Shown piece after piece: positions 15,998 to 25,081 of a stretch of DNA of 57,339 bases (its first letter is position 1; every line of letters begins with the position of its first letter). The notes under the pieces are model-generated. The model worked only from the letters and a program-made list of their open reading frames with translations, did no database searches and was not told the origin of the DNA. The position numbers and the translations under genes were made by a program. Source of the DNA: Acidobacteriota bacterium (GTDB taxonomy: Bacteria; Acidobacteriota; Vicinamibacteria; Fen-336); the NCBI GenBank assembly GCA_011526565.1, contig WYBL01000115.1:1-57339 (forward strand). The letters are read 5' to 3'.

Positions 15998-18900
15998 ATG
16001 ATCCTCTCCGACCTGTCGATCAAGCAGCCGGTGTTCGCCACCATGATGATGGCGGCGCTGGCGGTGCTGGGCCTCGTCTCCTACCAGCAGCTCAACGTCG
16101 ACCAGTTCCCCGACGTCGACTTCCCGGTGGTGGTCGTCACCACCCAGTACCCGGGCGCGGCCCCGGAGGCGGTCGAGCGCGACGTCACCAAGCGCGTCGA
16201 GGAGGCGATCAACACCGTCGAGGGCGTCCGCCACGTGGAGTCCACGTCGCAGGAAGGCCTGTCGAACGTCGTGATCATCTTCCGCGTCGGCATCTCCAGC
16301 CTGGCCAGCGCCCAGGACGTGCGCGGCAAGGTGGCCTCGATCCGCGGCGACCTGCCGCGTGGCATCGAGGAGCCGATCATCCAGCGCCTCGACCCCCAGG
16401 AGATGCCGGTGGTCTCGGTCGCGGTCAACGCGCCGGCGATGTCGCCGCAGGCCGCGACCGACCTCGCGGAGAAGGTGATCAAGCGCCGCTTCGAGAACGT
16501 CGAGGGTGTCGGCGCCGTCAACCTCGTCGGCGAGTCGGACCGCGAGATCCAGGTGGTCGTCGACCGCGCGAAGCTCGAGGCCTACCGCCTCTCGCTGCTC
16601 GACGTCGTGAACGCGCTGCGCAAGGAGAACGTCGACGCGCCCGCCGGCTCGGCCGACCGCGGGGCGACCGAGGCGCTGGTGCGGGTGGCGGCCCGCGGCC
16701 GCACCGCCGACGACGTCGCCGAGATCCCGGTCAAGCAGCGCGGGGCCTCGGTGATCCGGGTCCGCGACCTGGCCCAGGTGATCGACGGCGTGCACGAGGC
16801 GAAGAACCTGGCCTTCCTCGACGAGCGGCCCGCGCTGGCCCTCGACATCCAGAAGCAGTCGGGCGCCAACACGGTGCAGGTGGCGGACGGGGTGATCGCC
16901 GCGGTCGCGCGGATCCAGAAGGAGCTGCCCGCCGGCGTCACGCTGCAGGTGGTGCGCGACGACTCGGTCTTCATCCGCGAGTCGATCCACGACATCAACA
17001 CCACGATGATCGTCGGCGGGATCCTGACGGTGCTGATCGTCTTCGTGTTCCTCAACTCGTGGCGCTCGACCGTGATCACCGGCCTGACGCTGCCGATCTC
17101 GGTGATCGCGGCGTTCTCGGTGATGAAGCTGTTCGGCTTCACCCTCAACATGCTGACGCTGATGGGGCTGTCGCTCGCGATCGGCATGCTGATCGACGAC
17201 GCGATCGTGGTCCGCGAGAACATCGTGCGCCACATCCAGCGCGGCAAGGACCACTACCGGGCGGCGCGCGAGGGCACCTCCGAGATCGGCCTCGCGGTGA
17301 TGGCGACCACGTTCACGATCGTCGCGGTGTTCATCCCCGTCGCCTTCATGGGCGGCATGGTCGGCCAGTTCTTCTACGAGTTCGGAATCGTGGTCGCCGC
17401 CGCCGTGCTGGTCTCGCTGTTCGTCAGCTTCACGCTCGATCCGATGCTGTCGTCGGTGTGGGTCGACCCTGAGCTGGAGCAGGACCGCCACGGCACCCGG
17501 CTCGGCAAGCTGCTGGCCCGCTTCAACCACTGGTTCGACGCGCAGCACCGCACCTACGAGCGCGCGCTGCGCTGGTCGCTCGCCCACCGGCCCGCCGTGC
17601 TGGTGATCGCGACCGTCGCGTTCCTGTCCGCCTTCCCGATCCTGGCGGCGCTGGGCGGCGACTTCATGCCCGACTACAACCGCGGCGAGTACCAGGTCAC
17701 CTTCAAGGCCACGCCGGGCGCGACGCTGCGCGAGACCGGCGACCGCGCGCTGCAGATGGTGCGGGCCCTGAAGGCGCTGCCCGACGTCGCCTACACCTAC
17801 ACGACGATCGGCGAGGCCGGCACCCAGTACCGGCCGGTGACCGAAGGCGTCACCTACGTGAAGCTGCGGCCCGACACCGGCAAGACCTTCTCCGAGGTGC
17901 TGCGCGAGGCGCGGGCCCGGATCGAGGCGGTGCCGGGGCTGACCTACGGCCTGACCGAGGCCGGCCCGTTCGGCCAGAAGCCGATCCAGATCTCGATCAA
18001 GGGCGAGGACGTCGACGAGCTGGACCGCATCTCGCGCGAGCTGACGACCGCGATGCGGCAGATCCCGGGACTCGCCGACGTCGAGACCAGCCTCGAGAAG
18101 AGCAAGCCCGAGCTGCGCGTGCGCGTCGAGCGCGGCCGGGCCAGCGACCTCGGCGTCGGCGCTGCGCCGGTGGCCGAGACGCTGCTCACCGCGGTCGCGG
18201 GCCAGGTCTCGTCGGTGATCGAAGACGATGCCGGCGACACCCACGACGTGCGGGTGCGGCTGCGCGCCGACCAGCGCCGCTACGCCGCGGACCTGCTGGC
18301 GCTGACCGTGCCGTCGGAGCGCGACGACCCGCACATGGACAAGATCCAGGTGCCGCTGCGCGAGATCGCGACGGCAGAGCCCGGGTCGGGGCCGTCCACG
18401 ATCCGGCGCAAGGACCTGCAGCGCGAGGTGCGGATCTCGGCCAACCCCGACGGCCGTCCGCTCGGCAGCATCACCGCCGACATCGAGGCTGCGGCGGCGC
18501 GGATCGAGATGCCGGCCGGCTACGCGATCGAGTCGGGCGGCGACGCTGAGGAGCTCAAGGACATGTTCGCCAACATGTTCCGCGCGCTGTTCCTGGCCGT
18601 CGTCTTCATCTACCTGATCCTGGCCAGCCAGTTCGGCAGCTTCACCCATCCGCTGGCGATCATGCTGTCGCTGCCGCTGTCGCTGGTCGGCGTGGCGCTG
18701 GCGCTGCTGTCCACCGGCGACACCCTCAACATCATGAGCATGATCGGCCTGATCATGCTGATGGGCCTCGTCACCAAGAACGCGATCCTGCTGGTCGACT
18801 TCACCAACCAGGCGCGGGCCGAGGGGCTCTCGCGCGACGAGGCCCTCGTCCAGGCCGGCGTCACCCGCCTGCGGCCGATCGTGATGACGACGCTGGCGAT

Positions 18901-19150
18901 GATCTTCGGCATGCTGCCGCTGGCGTTCGCGATCGGCGCCGGCGCCGAGATGCGCGCCCCGATGGCGCGCGCGGTGATCGGCGGCCTGATCACCTCGACG
19001 CTGCTGACCCTGATCGTCGTCCCGGTCGTCTACACGTTCCTCGATACCGGTTGGCGCCACAAGGAGCACGGGGCGGAGCCGACGACGGAAGCCCCGCCCG
19101 CGCTGACGGCATCGGAGATCCTCGGCCACCGCGACGCCGACCGTCGCTGA
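15998..19150 (+). CDS. RND family efflux transporter permease (HAE1-type)
   Basis: A 1050-aa proton-driven exporter, the length of AcrB-type pumps. Membrane segment 1 is at about residues 13-31, the large porter loop 1 from about 35 to 330, six membrane helices 335-560, porter loop 2 570-870 and six more helices to 1030. Proton-relay acids sit in [18 protein letters not shown] and the partner Lys in [19 protein letters not shown]. It is the last gene of tetR-tolC-adaptor-pump, under TetR control. The substrate is unknown; HAE1 pumps export hydrophobic or amphiphilic compounds. Confidence 0.94.
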   Translation: MILSDLSIKQPVFATMMMAALAVLGLVSYQQLNVDQFPDVDFPVVVVTTQYPGAAPEAVERDVTKRVEEAINTVEGVRHVESTSQEGLSNVVIIFRVGISSLASAQDVRGKVASIRGDLPRGIEEPIIQRLDPQEMPVVSVAVNAPAMSPQAATDLAEKVIKRRFENVEGVGAVNLVGESDREIQVVVDRAKLEAYRLSLLDVVNALRKENVDAPAGSADRGATEALVRVAARGRTADDVAEIPVKQRGASVIRVRDLAQVIDGVHEAKNLAFLDERPALALDIQKQSGANTVQVADGVIAAVARIQKELPAGVTLQVVRDDSVFIRESIHDINTTMIVGGILTVLIVFVFLNSWRSTVITGLTLPISVIAAFSVMKLFGFTLNMLTLMGLSLAIGMLIDDAIVVRENIVRHIQRGKDHYRAAREGTSEIGLAVMATTFTIVAVFIPVAFMGGMVGQFFYEFGIVVAAAVLVSLFVSFTLDPMLSSVWVDPELEQDRHGTRLGKLLARFNHWFDAQHRTYERALRWSLAHRPAVLVIATVAFLSAFPILAALGGDFMPDYNRGEYQVTFKATPGATLRETGDRALQMVRALKALPDVAYTYTTIGEAGTQYRPVTEGVTYVKLRPDTGKTFSEVLREARARIEAVPGLTYGLTEAGPFGQKPIQISIKGEDVDELDRISRELTTAMRQIPGLADVETSLEKSKPELRVRVERGRASDLGVGAAPVAETLLTAVAGQVSSVIEDDAGDTHDVRVRLRADQRRYAADLLALTVPSERDDPHMDKIQVPLREIATAEPGSGPSTIRRKDLQREVRISANPDGRPLGSITADIEAAAARIEMPAGYAIESGGDAEELKDMFANMFRALFLAVVFIYLILASQFGSFTHPLAIMLSLPLSLVGVALALLSTGDTLNIMSMIGLIMLMGLVTKNAILLVDFTNQARAEGLSRDEALVQAGVTRLRPIVMTTLAMIFGMLPLAFAIGAGAEMRAPMARAVIGGLITSTLLTLIVVPVVYTFLDTGWRHKEHGAEPTTEAPPALTASEILGHRDADRR

Positions 19151-19159
19151 ACGCGGGCT

Positions 19160-19537
19160 TCAGTCGCGAGGAGCGAAACAGCAGGCGAGGGAGGTCGCGG
19201 CCCTGTCCAGGTCCCGGTCGAGCGACCACAGGAGGGCACCCTCGACCAGCGCGCTCGCAAGCAGCTGCGCGTCGACCCATCCGATCGCCCGACGCGACAG
19301 GTGGCGCTGCCGTACGAAAGCCAGGACTTCGTCGTCCGCCACAGTGGTCGCCCGGGGCAGGCGGCGCAGCAGTTCTTCTTCCCGCCTGGCGAGGCCACCC
19401 AGGACCAGTTCCCCGAGAACCATCGGGTGGAGCAGCACGAGGCCGTCGTCGTCGAGCAGCAGGGACAGGGGGCGCGCCCGTTCCTCCCCGGCGAAGAAGC
19501 GGCGCCAGACTGACGTGTCGATCAGGACCGGCTTCAG
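19160..19537 (-). CDS. vapC: PIN domain ribonuclease toxin, VapC type
   Basis: A 125-aa VapC-like toxin. The first acidic residue is in PVLIDTSVWRRFF, a conserved Glu in VLGELVLGG, and the C-terminal acids in AIGWVDAQLLASAL and LWSLDRDLDRAA, so the PIN active site is complete. No ATG, GTG or TTG exists between the upstream in-frame stop and LIDTS; the only workable initiation codon is CTG at 19537-19535, which overlaps the vapB stop (CTGA). Starting later at 19438 would remove the first catalytic Asp. Translation coupled to vapB from a CTG start is the best reading. Confidence 0.75.
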   Translation of the reverse strand: MKPVLIDTSVWRRFFAGEERARPLSLLLDDDGLVLLHPMVLGELVLGGLARREEELLRRLPRATTVADDEVLAFVRQRHLSRRAIGWVDAQLLASALVEGALLWSLDRDLDRAATSLACCFAPRD

Positions 19538-19722
19538 GCGCGCCTCCGCCGGACCTCACGGAGCCGGCGGTCGCTGCCGAACAGCGCCTTGAGCCGGAGC
19601 CTGGCCTGGCGCTCGAGCAGCGAGCGCAGCCCCATCTCGATGACCTCGGTCTTGGAGCGCGCCCCGGTCTCGCTCAGCGCCTTCTTCACCAGGTCGTGAT
19701 CCAGGTCGAGCGTGGTCCTCAT
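19534..19722 (-). CDS. vapB: VapB-type antitoxin
   Basis: A 62-aa antitoxin. The N-terminus MRTTLDLDHDLVKKALSETG then ARSKTEVIEMGLRSLLERQA is the ribbon-helix-helix DNA-binding motif of VapB proteins, followed by a basic C-terminal tail that would wrap VapC. It is directly followed by vapC with a 4-base CTGA overlap. An 18-base perfect palindrome overlaps its start codon, so it should autorepress. The leader has no room for a ribosome site, which suggests leaderless translation. Confidence 0.85.
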   Translation of the reverse strand: MRTTLDLDHDLVKKALSETGARSKTEVIEMGLRSLLERQARLRLKALFGSDRRLREVRRRRA

Positions 19723-19738
19723 GCATACGAGTATGCAT
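19721..19738. promoter_or_regulatory. VapBC operator palindrome overlapping the vapB start codon
   Basis: ATGCATAC-GA-GTATGCAT is an 18-base site with perfect 8-base arms. Two bases of the vapB ATG lie in it. This is the expected binding site of the VapB or VapBC complex and probably occludes the promoter. Confidence 0.75.
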
Positions 19739-19764
19739 TTCGGGTCCCGTTCGCGCCAGCCCCG

Positions 19765-22700
19765 CTACTCCTGCCAGAGGAACTTCGGGGCCGGCTTCTC
19801 CACGGGCCAGAGCCGCTTCAGCGTCTCGCCCTCGTAGAGCTCGCCGTTCTTGATCACCCAGCGGATCCGCGTCGTGTTGCGGATGTCCGCCAGCGGGTCG
19901 GCGTCGAGCACCACGAGGTCGGCCAGCTTGCCCGCCTCGATCGAGCCGATGTCGGGCGCGAAGCCGAGCTTGTCCGCAGCCTGGATCGTCGAGGCGCGCA
20001 GCGCCTCCATTGCCGTCAGCGCCTGGCCGCGGCCGCCGATCCCCGCCATCGCCCACAGCTCCCAGTGCGGGCCGAGGCCCTGGACCTGGCCGTGGGCGCC
20101 GAGCGAGACGTTGCCGCCGGCGCGGGCGACCTTCGCGACCCCCTCGGCCACCCGCCAGAACTGGTACTCCTCGGGGGCGGCCCACGGGTGGCGGCGGCCC
20201 CAGACGTCGATCAGGCGGTGCGGCACGAAGCGGCGCAGCTTCGGGTCGTCGTGCGGGTTCATCTCCTGCCAGAAGTAGAGCTCGCCCCACGGGCCTCCGT
20301 ACGAGACGAGCAGCGTCGGCGTGTAGTGGGTGCCGCTCTTCGCGAGCACCTGGACCGAGTCTTCGCCCAGCGGCAGCGGCAGCGAGTGTTCGAAGGCCGT
20401 GTAGCCGTCGAGCGCCATCGTCATGTCGGTCGCGTGCTCGCCGCCGCCTTCGGCGGTCAGCAGCATCTTCTCGAGCCGCGAGGCCTCGGCGAACCACAGC
20501 CGCTGCGCGCGCCGCGGCTGCTGGTAGACCTTGATCATCCGCGCGCCGTACGCCTTCATCCGCCGCACCTGGCGCCGGGCGTCGTGCAGGTTCTCGACCT
20601 CGGCCCAGATGTCCTGCGCCTGGCCGCCGTAGAGCACGTCGCCCGACGAGTAGATGCGTGGCCCGGTCATCAGCCCCGCCTCGACCATCTCGGCCTGGGC
20701 GAAGGTGTCGATCGACGGCGCCGACGGGTCGTAGGTCGTGGTCACGCCGTAGGCGAGGTTGGCGACGTACTCCCACTTCTGCTCGGGCAGCACCTCGAGG
20801 CCCGAGTAGTGGAAGTGGGCGTGGGTGTCGATCAGGCCCGGGATCACGGTCTTGCCGCGGGCGTCGAAGCGGCGCGCGTCCGCGGGGACCTTCAGCGTGC
20901 CGGTCGCGCCGACGGCGGCGATGCGGTTGCCGGTGACCAGCACGTCCGCCGCCGGCAGCACCTCGTCGCCCTTCATCGTGATCACCCGCGCGCCCTCGAG
21001 CACGAACGAGGCCGCGGGCGTCGCGCGCTGGGCGACGAGCGCGATCTCGAACGTGCGCGCCCCGGGCACCTTGACCGGGTCCTCGGGAGCGGCCGGCTTC
21101 GCCGCCGCCTTCTTCGCGCCCTTGGCGGGCTCGGCCTTCGCGTCGTCCTTCTTCGCGGCCTTCGCCCGCTCGTCCGCCGCGAACTTCAGCGCCTCGGCGA
21201 GCGGCAGCGCGTGGAACGTGCGGCCGAGCGTCCAGGTCAGCGTCTTTCCGCCGTCGGCCCAGGCCACGAACGAGCCGGCGTCACGCGAGAGGCGGATCAC
21301 CGGCAGCGCGCCGTCCTTGATCCCCACCTCGGGCGGCTCGGGCAACTGCATGCCCGCCAGCGCCGCGACGTAGACGTTGTCGCGCGAGGCGAAGGCGACC
21401 CACGCGCCGTCGGGCGAAGGCGCCACCTCGGACAGCGCGGGCAGTCGCAGGTGCTTGCGCTTGTCGCTGCCGTCGAGGCGGATCGAGACGAGGTCGTTCT
21501 TGCCCGGCTCGCCGGGCTTGGCCGGCGGCACGCCCTCGCGGTAGTAGAGCCGCGTTCCGTCGGCGTTCCAGTAGGCGACCGGGTGGAAGCCCTTCGGGCC
21601 GCCGGGGTCGACGGCGGTCACGAAGCGCGGCTCGCCGCCGTTCGCGTCGAGCACGTGCAGCTCGAACGCGTTCTCGTCCTCGGGCTGCCGGCCGCGGAAC
21701 TCGAGGCCGGTGCCACGGGCGACCGCCAGCCACTTCCCGTCGGGCGACCAGCTCGGGTTGGCGAAGTGGCCCGGCTGGCCGGTGAGCCGGACCGGCGCGC
21801 CACCCGCGAGCGGAGCCTTGTAGACGGCGCCGCCCTCCTGGTCGTCCCAGGTGACGTACGCGACCCACTGGCCGTCGGGTGAAACCGCGGGCAGGTACTC
21901 GCGGCCCGGGGGTGCGGGGGCGGAGGAGGCTACGTTGTCCGACGTAGCCCCCGCGGAGCCCGGCGCCGCGCCAACCGCGGCGCCGGGACTCCCTGACGGG
22001 TCGGGCATGCGCGCGGGCATCGTCGACGGGTCCGGGGTCAGCCGGCGCGGAGCGCCCTGCGGTGCGCCGTTCGCCAGGGCCTGGACCCAGATCCGCCCCA
22101 GCGCGTCGAACACCACGGCGCCACCGTCGGGGGTGAGCTGCGCGCGACGCAGGATGCGGGCGGTCAGCGGTCCCTGCTCGACCTTCTCCTGCCACGTCAC
22201 CCGCGGCGCCGCGTGCTGCACGCCCTTGGCCACGAACGGGATCTCGCGCACGTCGCCGCCGGCGAGCGGCACCCGCGCCAGCTTGCCGTGGTGGAAGAAG
22301 ACGGCGTCCTTGTCGTCCGGCGTGATCGCATAACCGGGGAACAGGTCGAGCTGTGCGAAGCCCTCCTGCTCGTCGCGGGTCGTGTCCGCGACCAGCACGC
22401 GCTCGAAGCCGCTGTCGAGGTGGCGCGCGACCAGCACGGTCTTCGCGTCGCGCCGCGACACGTAGACGAGCGTCTTGCCGTCGCGGGTCAGCGCGGGGCG
22501 GCCGCCGCCGCCGATGCCCTCGGTGATTGCGCGCGTCTCGCCCGTGCGGCGGTCGAGCCGCTGCACCTGCCACAGGCCGTTCTGCAGGTTCGGGACGTAG
22601 TTGAACGGGGCCTTGCGGCCCGCGAAGTAGACGAAGCGGCCGTCGGCGCTGGCCGTCGGGCCCGACGAGTTGTGGAAGGCGTCCGAACCCACCAGCTTGA

Positions 22701-23208
22701 TGCCGCCACCGCCCTCGCGGTGGAACATCCACAGCTCGACCGGCGGGATGCCCGCCTTGGTGCCGTCCTCCTTGCGGCCGAGGACGAACTGGCCGTCGGC
22801 GGTCCAGGCTGCGGCGCGCACGTAGCCGTTCTTCTCCGACGTCAGCGCTCGCGCGTTCCCGCCGCCGGCGTCGATCAGCCAGAGGTTGTCGACGCCGCCG
22901 CGGTCCGACGTGAACGCGATCGTCCTTCCGTCCGGCGAGAAGCGCGGCTGCGCGTCCCACGCGGGCCCCGTGGTCAGCGCCTTCGCCTCGCCGCCCGCGA
23001 TCGGCAGCGTCCACAGGTCGCCGAGCAGGTCGAACACGATGGTGCCGCCGTCCGGCGAGACGTCGAGCGAGAGCCAGGTGCCCTCGCGCGCCTCGAACGG
23101 GATCGCGCGCGCCTGCGGGTGCGGCGTGTTGACGTCGGCCGCGGGATCCTTCGGCGCGGGAGCCGCGGCGGCCGCGGCCAGCAGGGAGAGGGCGAGGGCG
23201 AGATGCAC
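19765..23208 (-). CDS. Exported TolB-like beta-propeller / amidohydrolase fusion protein
   Basis: A 1147-aa secreted protein with a signal peptide (residues 1-16). Residues about 35-690 contain PD40/WD40-like blades, seen as repeated WSPDGKWLA-type motifs (FSPDGRTIAF, VSPDGQWVAY, PSPDGAWVAF). After a Lys/Ala-rich linker (about 690-725) comes an amidohydrolase domain (about 735-1130): VIPGLIDTHAHFHYSG carries the first metal histidines, HATDMTMALDGYTAFEHS another, and IEAGKLADLVVLDADP closes it. The architecture is known in several phyla, but substrate is unknown. Between the propeller halves an unusual Ala/Gly/Pro/Ser-rich insert is encoded by two inverted repeats (21928-21992). Confidence 0.88.
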   Translation of the reverse strand: MHLALALSLLAAAAAAPAPKDPAADVNTPHPQARAIPFEAREGTWLSLDVSPDGGTIVFDLLGDLWTLPIAGGEAKALTTGPAWDAQPRFSPDGRTIAFTSDRGGVDNLWLIDAGGGNARALTSEKNGYVRAAAWTADGQFVLGRKEDGTKAGIPPVELWMFHREGGGGIKLVGSDAFHNSSGPTASADGRFVYFAGRKAPFNYVPNLQNGLWQVQRLDRRTGETRAITEGIGGGGRPALTRDGKTLVYVSRRDAKTVLVARHLDSGFERVLVADTTRDEQEGFAQLDLFPGYAITPDDKDAVFFHHGKLARVPLAGGDVREIPFVAKGVQHAAPRVTWQEKVEQGPLTARILRRAQLTPDGGAVVFDALGRIWVQALANGAPQGAPRRLTPDPSTMPARMPDPSGSPGAAVGAAPGSAGATSDNVASSAPAPPGREYLPAVSPDGQWVAYVTWDDQEGGAVYKAPLAGGAPVRLTGQPGHFANPSWSPDGKWLAVARGTGLEFRGRQPEDENAFELHVLDANGGEPRFVTAVDPGGPKGFHPVAYWNADGTRLYYREGVPPAKPGEPGKNDLVSIRLDGSDKRKHLRLPALSEVAPSPDGAWVAFASRDNVYVAALAGMQLPEPPEVGIKDGALPVIRLSRDAGSFVAWADGGKTLTWTLGRTFHALPLAEALKFAADERAKAAKKDDAKAEPAKGAKKAAAKPAAPEDPVKVPGARTFEIALVAQRATPAASFVLEGARVITMKGDEVLPAADVLVTGNRIAAVGATGTLKVPADARRFDARGKTVIPGLIDTHAHFHYSGLEVLPEQKWEYVANLAYGVTTTYDPSAPSIDTFAQAEMVEAGLMTGPRIYSSGDVLYGGQAQDIWAEVENLHDARRQVRRMKAYGARMIKVYQQPRRAQRLWFAEASRLEKMLLTAEGGGEHATDMTMALDGYTAFEHSLPLPLGEDSVQVLAKSGTHYTPTLLVSYGGPWGELYFWQEMNPHDDPKLRRFVPHRLIDVWGRRHPWAAPEEYQFWRVAEGVAKVARAGGNVSLGAHGQVQGLGPHWELWAMAGIGGRGQALTAMEALRASTIQAADKLGFAPDIGSIEAGKLADLVVLDADPLADIRNTTRIRWVIKNGELYEGETLKRLWPVEKPAPKFLWQE
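21928..21992. repeat. Two adjacent inverted repeats inside the propeller-amidohydrolase gene
   Basis: Hairpin 1 has arms GGCTACGT (21928-21935) and ACGTAGCC (21942-21949). Hairpin 2 has 12-base arms CCCGGCGCCGCG (21959-21970) and CGCGGCGCCGGG (21976-21987), extended by GGAG/CTCC outside. They keep the reading frame and encode a low-complexity insert rich in Ala, Gly, Pro and Ser. The layout resembles REP/BIME-type palindromic elements. Confidence 0.55.
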
Positions 23209-23302
23209 GTTTCCTCCGGAGCATCCACGGATCTGTACGGGGGCGGGATGCCCGCCATTCTATGCGGCACCCCGCTGCCGCGGGTCGCTATCATCCCGTT
23301 CC

Positions 23303-23770
23303 ATGAGCCTCGACATCCTCGTCGCGCGTCTTGCCGGCCAGGCCCTGCTCCACGAGAAGCTGCTCGCCGACGACCCCGCGGCCCTCGCGAAGCGGCCCGC
23401 GCCCGAGAAGTGGTGTGCGCTCGAGAACCTCGCCCACGTGGCCCGCCACCACGAGGTGATGCTCGACCGGCTGCGACAGATGGCCGCGAGCGACCAGGCG
23501 CTCGCGTTCCCCGCCTACGTGCCCGAGCAGGACCCCGCGTGGCCCTCGTGGCAGTCGCTGCCGGTGGCCGAGGTGAGCCTGCGCCTGCGCGCGCTGCGCC
23601 AGGAGCTGGTCGCGTTCGTCGAGGGGCACGCGGAACGGCTGTCGGCGATGCACGGCAGCCATCCCGCCTTCGGACCGCTGCCAGGAGACGGCTGGCTCGA
23701 GCTGTTCCTCGTCCACGAGGCCCACCACCAGTACCTCGCGCTGCGCGCGCTGGGCCTCGCAAAGCGCTGA
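23303..23770 (+). CDS. DinB superfamily protein
   Basis: A 155-aa four-helix-bundle protein. Putative metal-binding histidines fall in the DinB pattern: NLAHVARHHEVMLDRL near residue 45 and LVHEAHHQYLALRAL near residue 140. The family includes thiol-dependent metalloenzymes and stress proteins, and the substrate cannot be told from sequence. The ATG at 23303 is chosen because the protein then starts with the first helix (MSLDILVARLAGQALLHEKL); the frame is open further upstream only as antisense of the neighbouring gene. It is divergent from the propeller gene with about 95 bases between. Confidence 0.75.
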   Translation: MSLDILVARLAGQALLHEKLLADDPAALAKRPAPEKWCALENLAHVARHHEVMLDRLRQMAASDQALAFPAYVPEQDPAWPSWQSLPVAEVSLRLRALRQELVAFVEGHAERLSAMHGSHPAFGPLPGDGWLELFLVHEAHHQYLALRALGLAKR

Positions 23771-23908
23771 GCCGTCACAACGTTTGACCCCGGGCCGGGG
23801 GGCCGTGCCCTTGGCTTTCGCCCGCGCTTGTGACCAGAATTCGGGACTGGGCGCGGGACGCCTCGTCGGCCTTCCATCTTTCTCTGCCCGCCGCCCCCGG
23901 GGAGCTTC

Positions 23909-25081
23909 ATGAACATCCGAGCGGTTTCCTTCCTGCTTCTGGCCGGGCTGTCGTGCGCGCTCGCAGGGTGCGGCGGATCGTCGTCCGCCTCCGGGACCTC
24001 GGGCGGCGGCGCCGCGGCCCGACCCGGCGGCGGACGCGGGCCGATGGCGGTCAAGGTCAGGGTCGCGCCGGTCGCGGTGCGCGACGTCGTCTACGAGGTC
24101 AAGGCGATCGGCAGCCTCGAGGCCGAGGAGATCGTGCAGGTCACGGCCCAGGTCGAAGGCGCGGTGGCCGAGGTGCTCTTCCGCGAGGGCGATCACGTGA
24201 CGTCGGAGACGGTGCTGGCCCGGATCGACCCCGAGAAGCACAGGCTGGAGGCCGAGCGCGCCGAGGCCGCGTACCAGAAGGCGCTCGCCGACGTGGAGCG
24301 CTCGCAGCAGGACCTGGACCGCCGCGAGCAGCTCGCGAAGGATCAGCTCGTGGCCGCGGAAGAGCTGAACCGCTCTCGTGCGGAGTCCCGGCGCCTGCAG
24401 GCCGAGGCCGACGCCGCCAAGGCCGCGCGCGACCTCGCCCGGGCCAACCAGCGCCGCTCCGAGGTGCGCCCGGCCCGCGCCGGCGTGATCAACACCCGCA
24501 CGATCGACGCCGGCACCTGGGCCCGCGAGGGGATGACGCTCGCGACCCTCGTCGACACCTCGCGGCTGCGGCTGCGTTTCAAGGTCTCCGAGGCCGAGTC
24601 GCTGCGCGCGCGCGAGGGCCAGGACCTGACCTTCCGCGTCGGCGCCCTCGGCGACCGCGACTTCCAGGCCCGCATCTACCACGTCGGCGAACTGGCCGAC
24701 GCCACGACCCGCCAGGTCGAGGTGCTCGCCTTCGTCAAGAACCCCGGCATGCTCAAGCCCGGCTTCTTCGCCGAGGTGCGGCTGGCGACCGAGTCGAAGA
24801 AGGGTGCGCTGGTCGTGCCGGAGTCGGCCGTGCAGGCCTCGGAGCGCGGCTTCGTCGCCTACGTCGTCGAAGACGGCAAGGCGGTGCTGCGGCCGCTGCA
24901 GATCGGGCTGCGCACGCCGGACGCGGAGGTCGAGGTGGTCACCGGCCTGAAGGCGGGCGAGACCGTCGTCGTCGAGGGCTCGGACCGCATCGGCGACGGC
25001 GTGCCGGTGGAGGCGGTCGGCGGCGAGACGCTGCGCGCCACCGAGCCCGCGGCGGCGCCCGCCGCGCAGGGAGGCCGCTGA
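23909..25081 (+). CDS. RND efflux periplasmic adaptor lipoprotein (second system)
   Basis: A 390-aa HlyD/AcrA-type adaptor. The N-terminus MNIRAVSFLLLAGLSCALAG followed by Cys is a lipoprotein signal, then a Ser/Gly/Arg-rich linker. The barrel-sandwich halves IGSLEAEEIVQVTAQVEGAV and VRPARAGVINTRTIDAGTW flank a coiled hairpin (ERAEAAYQKALADVERSQQD..), followed by beta-barrel domains and a C-terminal MacA-like end. Its stop overlaps the start of the pump gene (TGATG). A weak promoter may be TTGGCT (23811-23816), 18 bases, CAGAAT (23835-23840). Confidence 0.92.
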   Translation: MNIRAVSFLLLAGLSCALAGCGGSSSASGTSGGGAAARPGGGRGPMAVKVRVAPVAVRDVVYEVKAIGSLEAEEIVQVTAQVEGAVAEVLFREGDHVTSETVLARIDPEKHRLEAERAEAAYQKALADVERSQQDLDRREQLAKDQLVAAEELNRSRAESRRLQAEADAAKAARDLARANQRRSEVRPARAGVINTRTIDAGTWAREGMTLATLVDTSRLRLRFKVSEAESLRAREGQDLTFRVGALGDRDFQARIYHVGELADATTRQVEVLAFVKNPGMLKPGFFAEVRLATESKKGALVVPESAVQASERGFVAYVVEDGKAVLRPLQIGLRTPDAEVEVVTGLKAGETVVVEGSDRIGDGVPVEAVGGETLRATEPAAAPAAQGGR

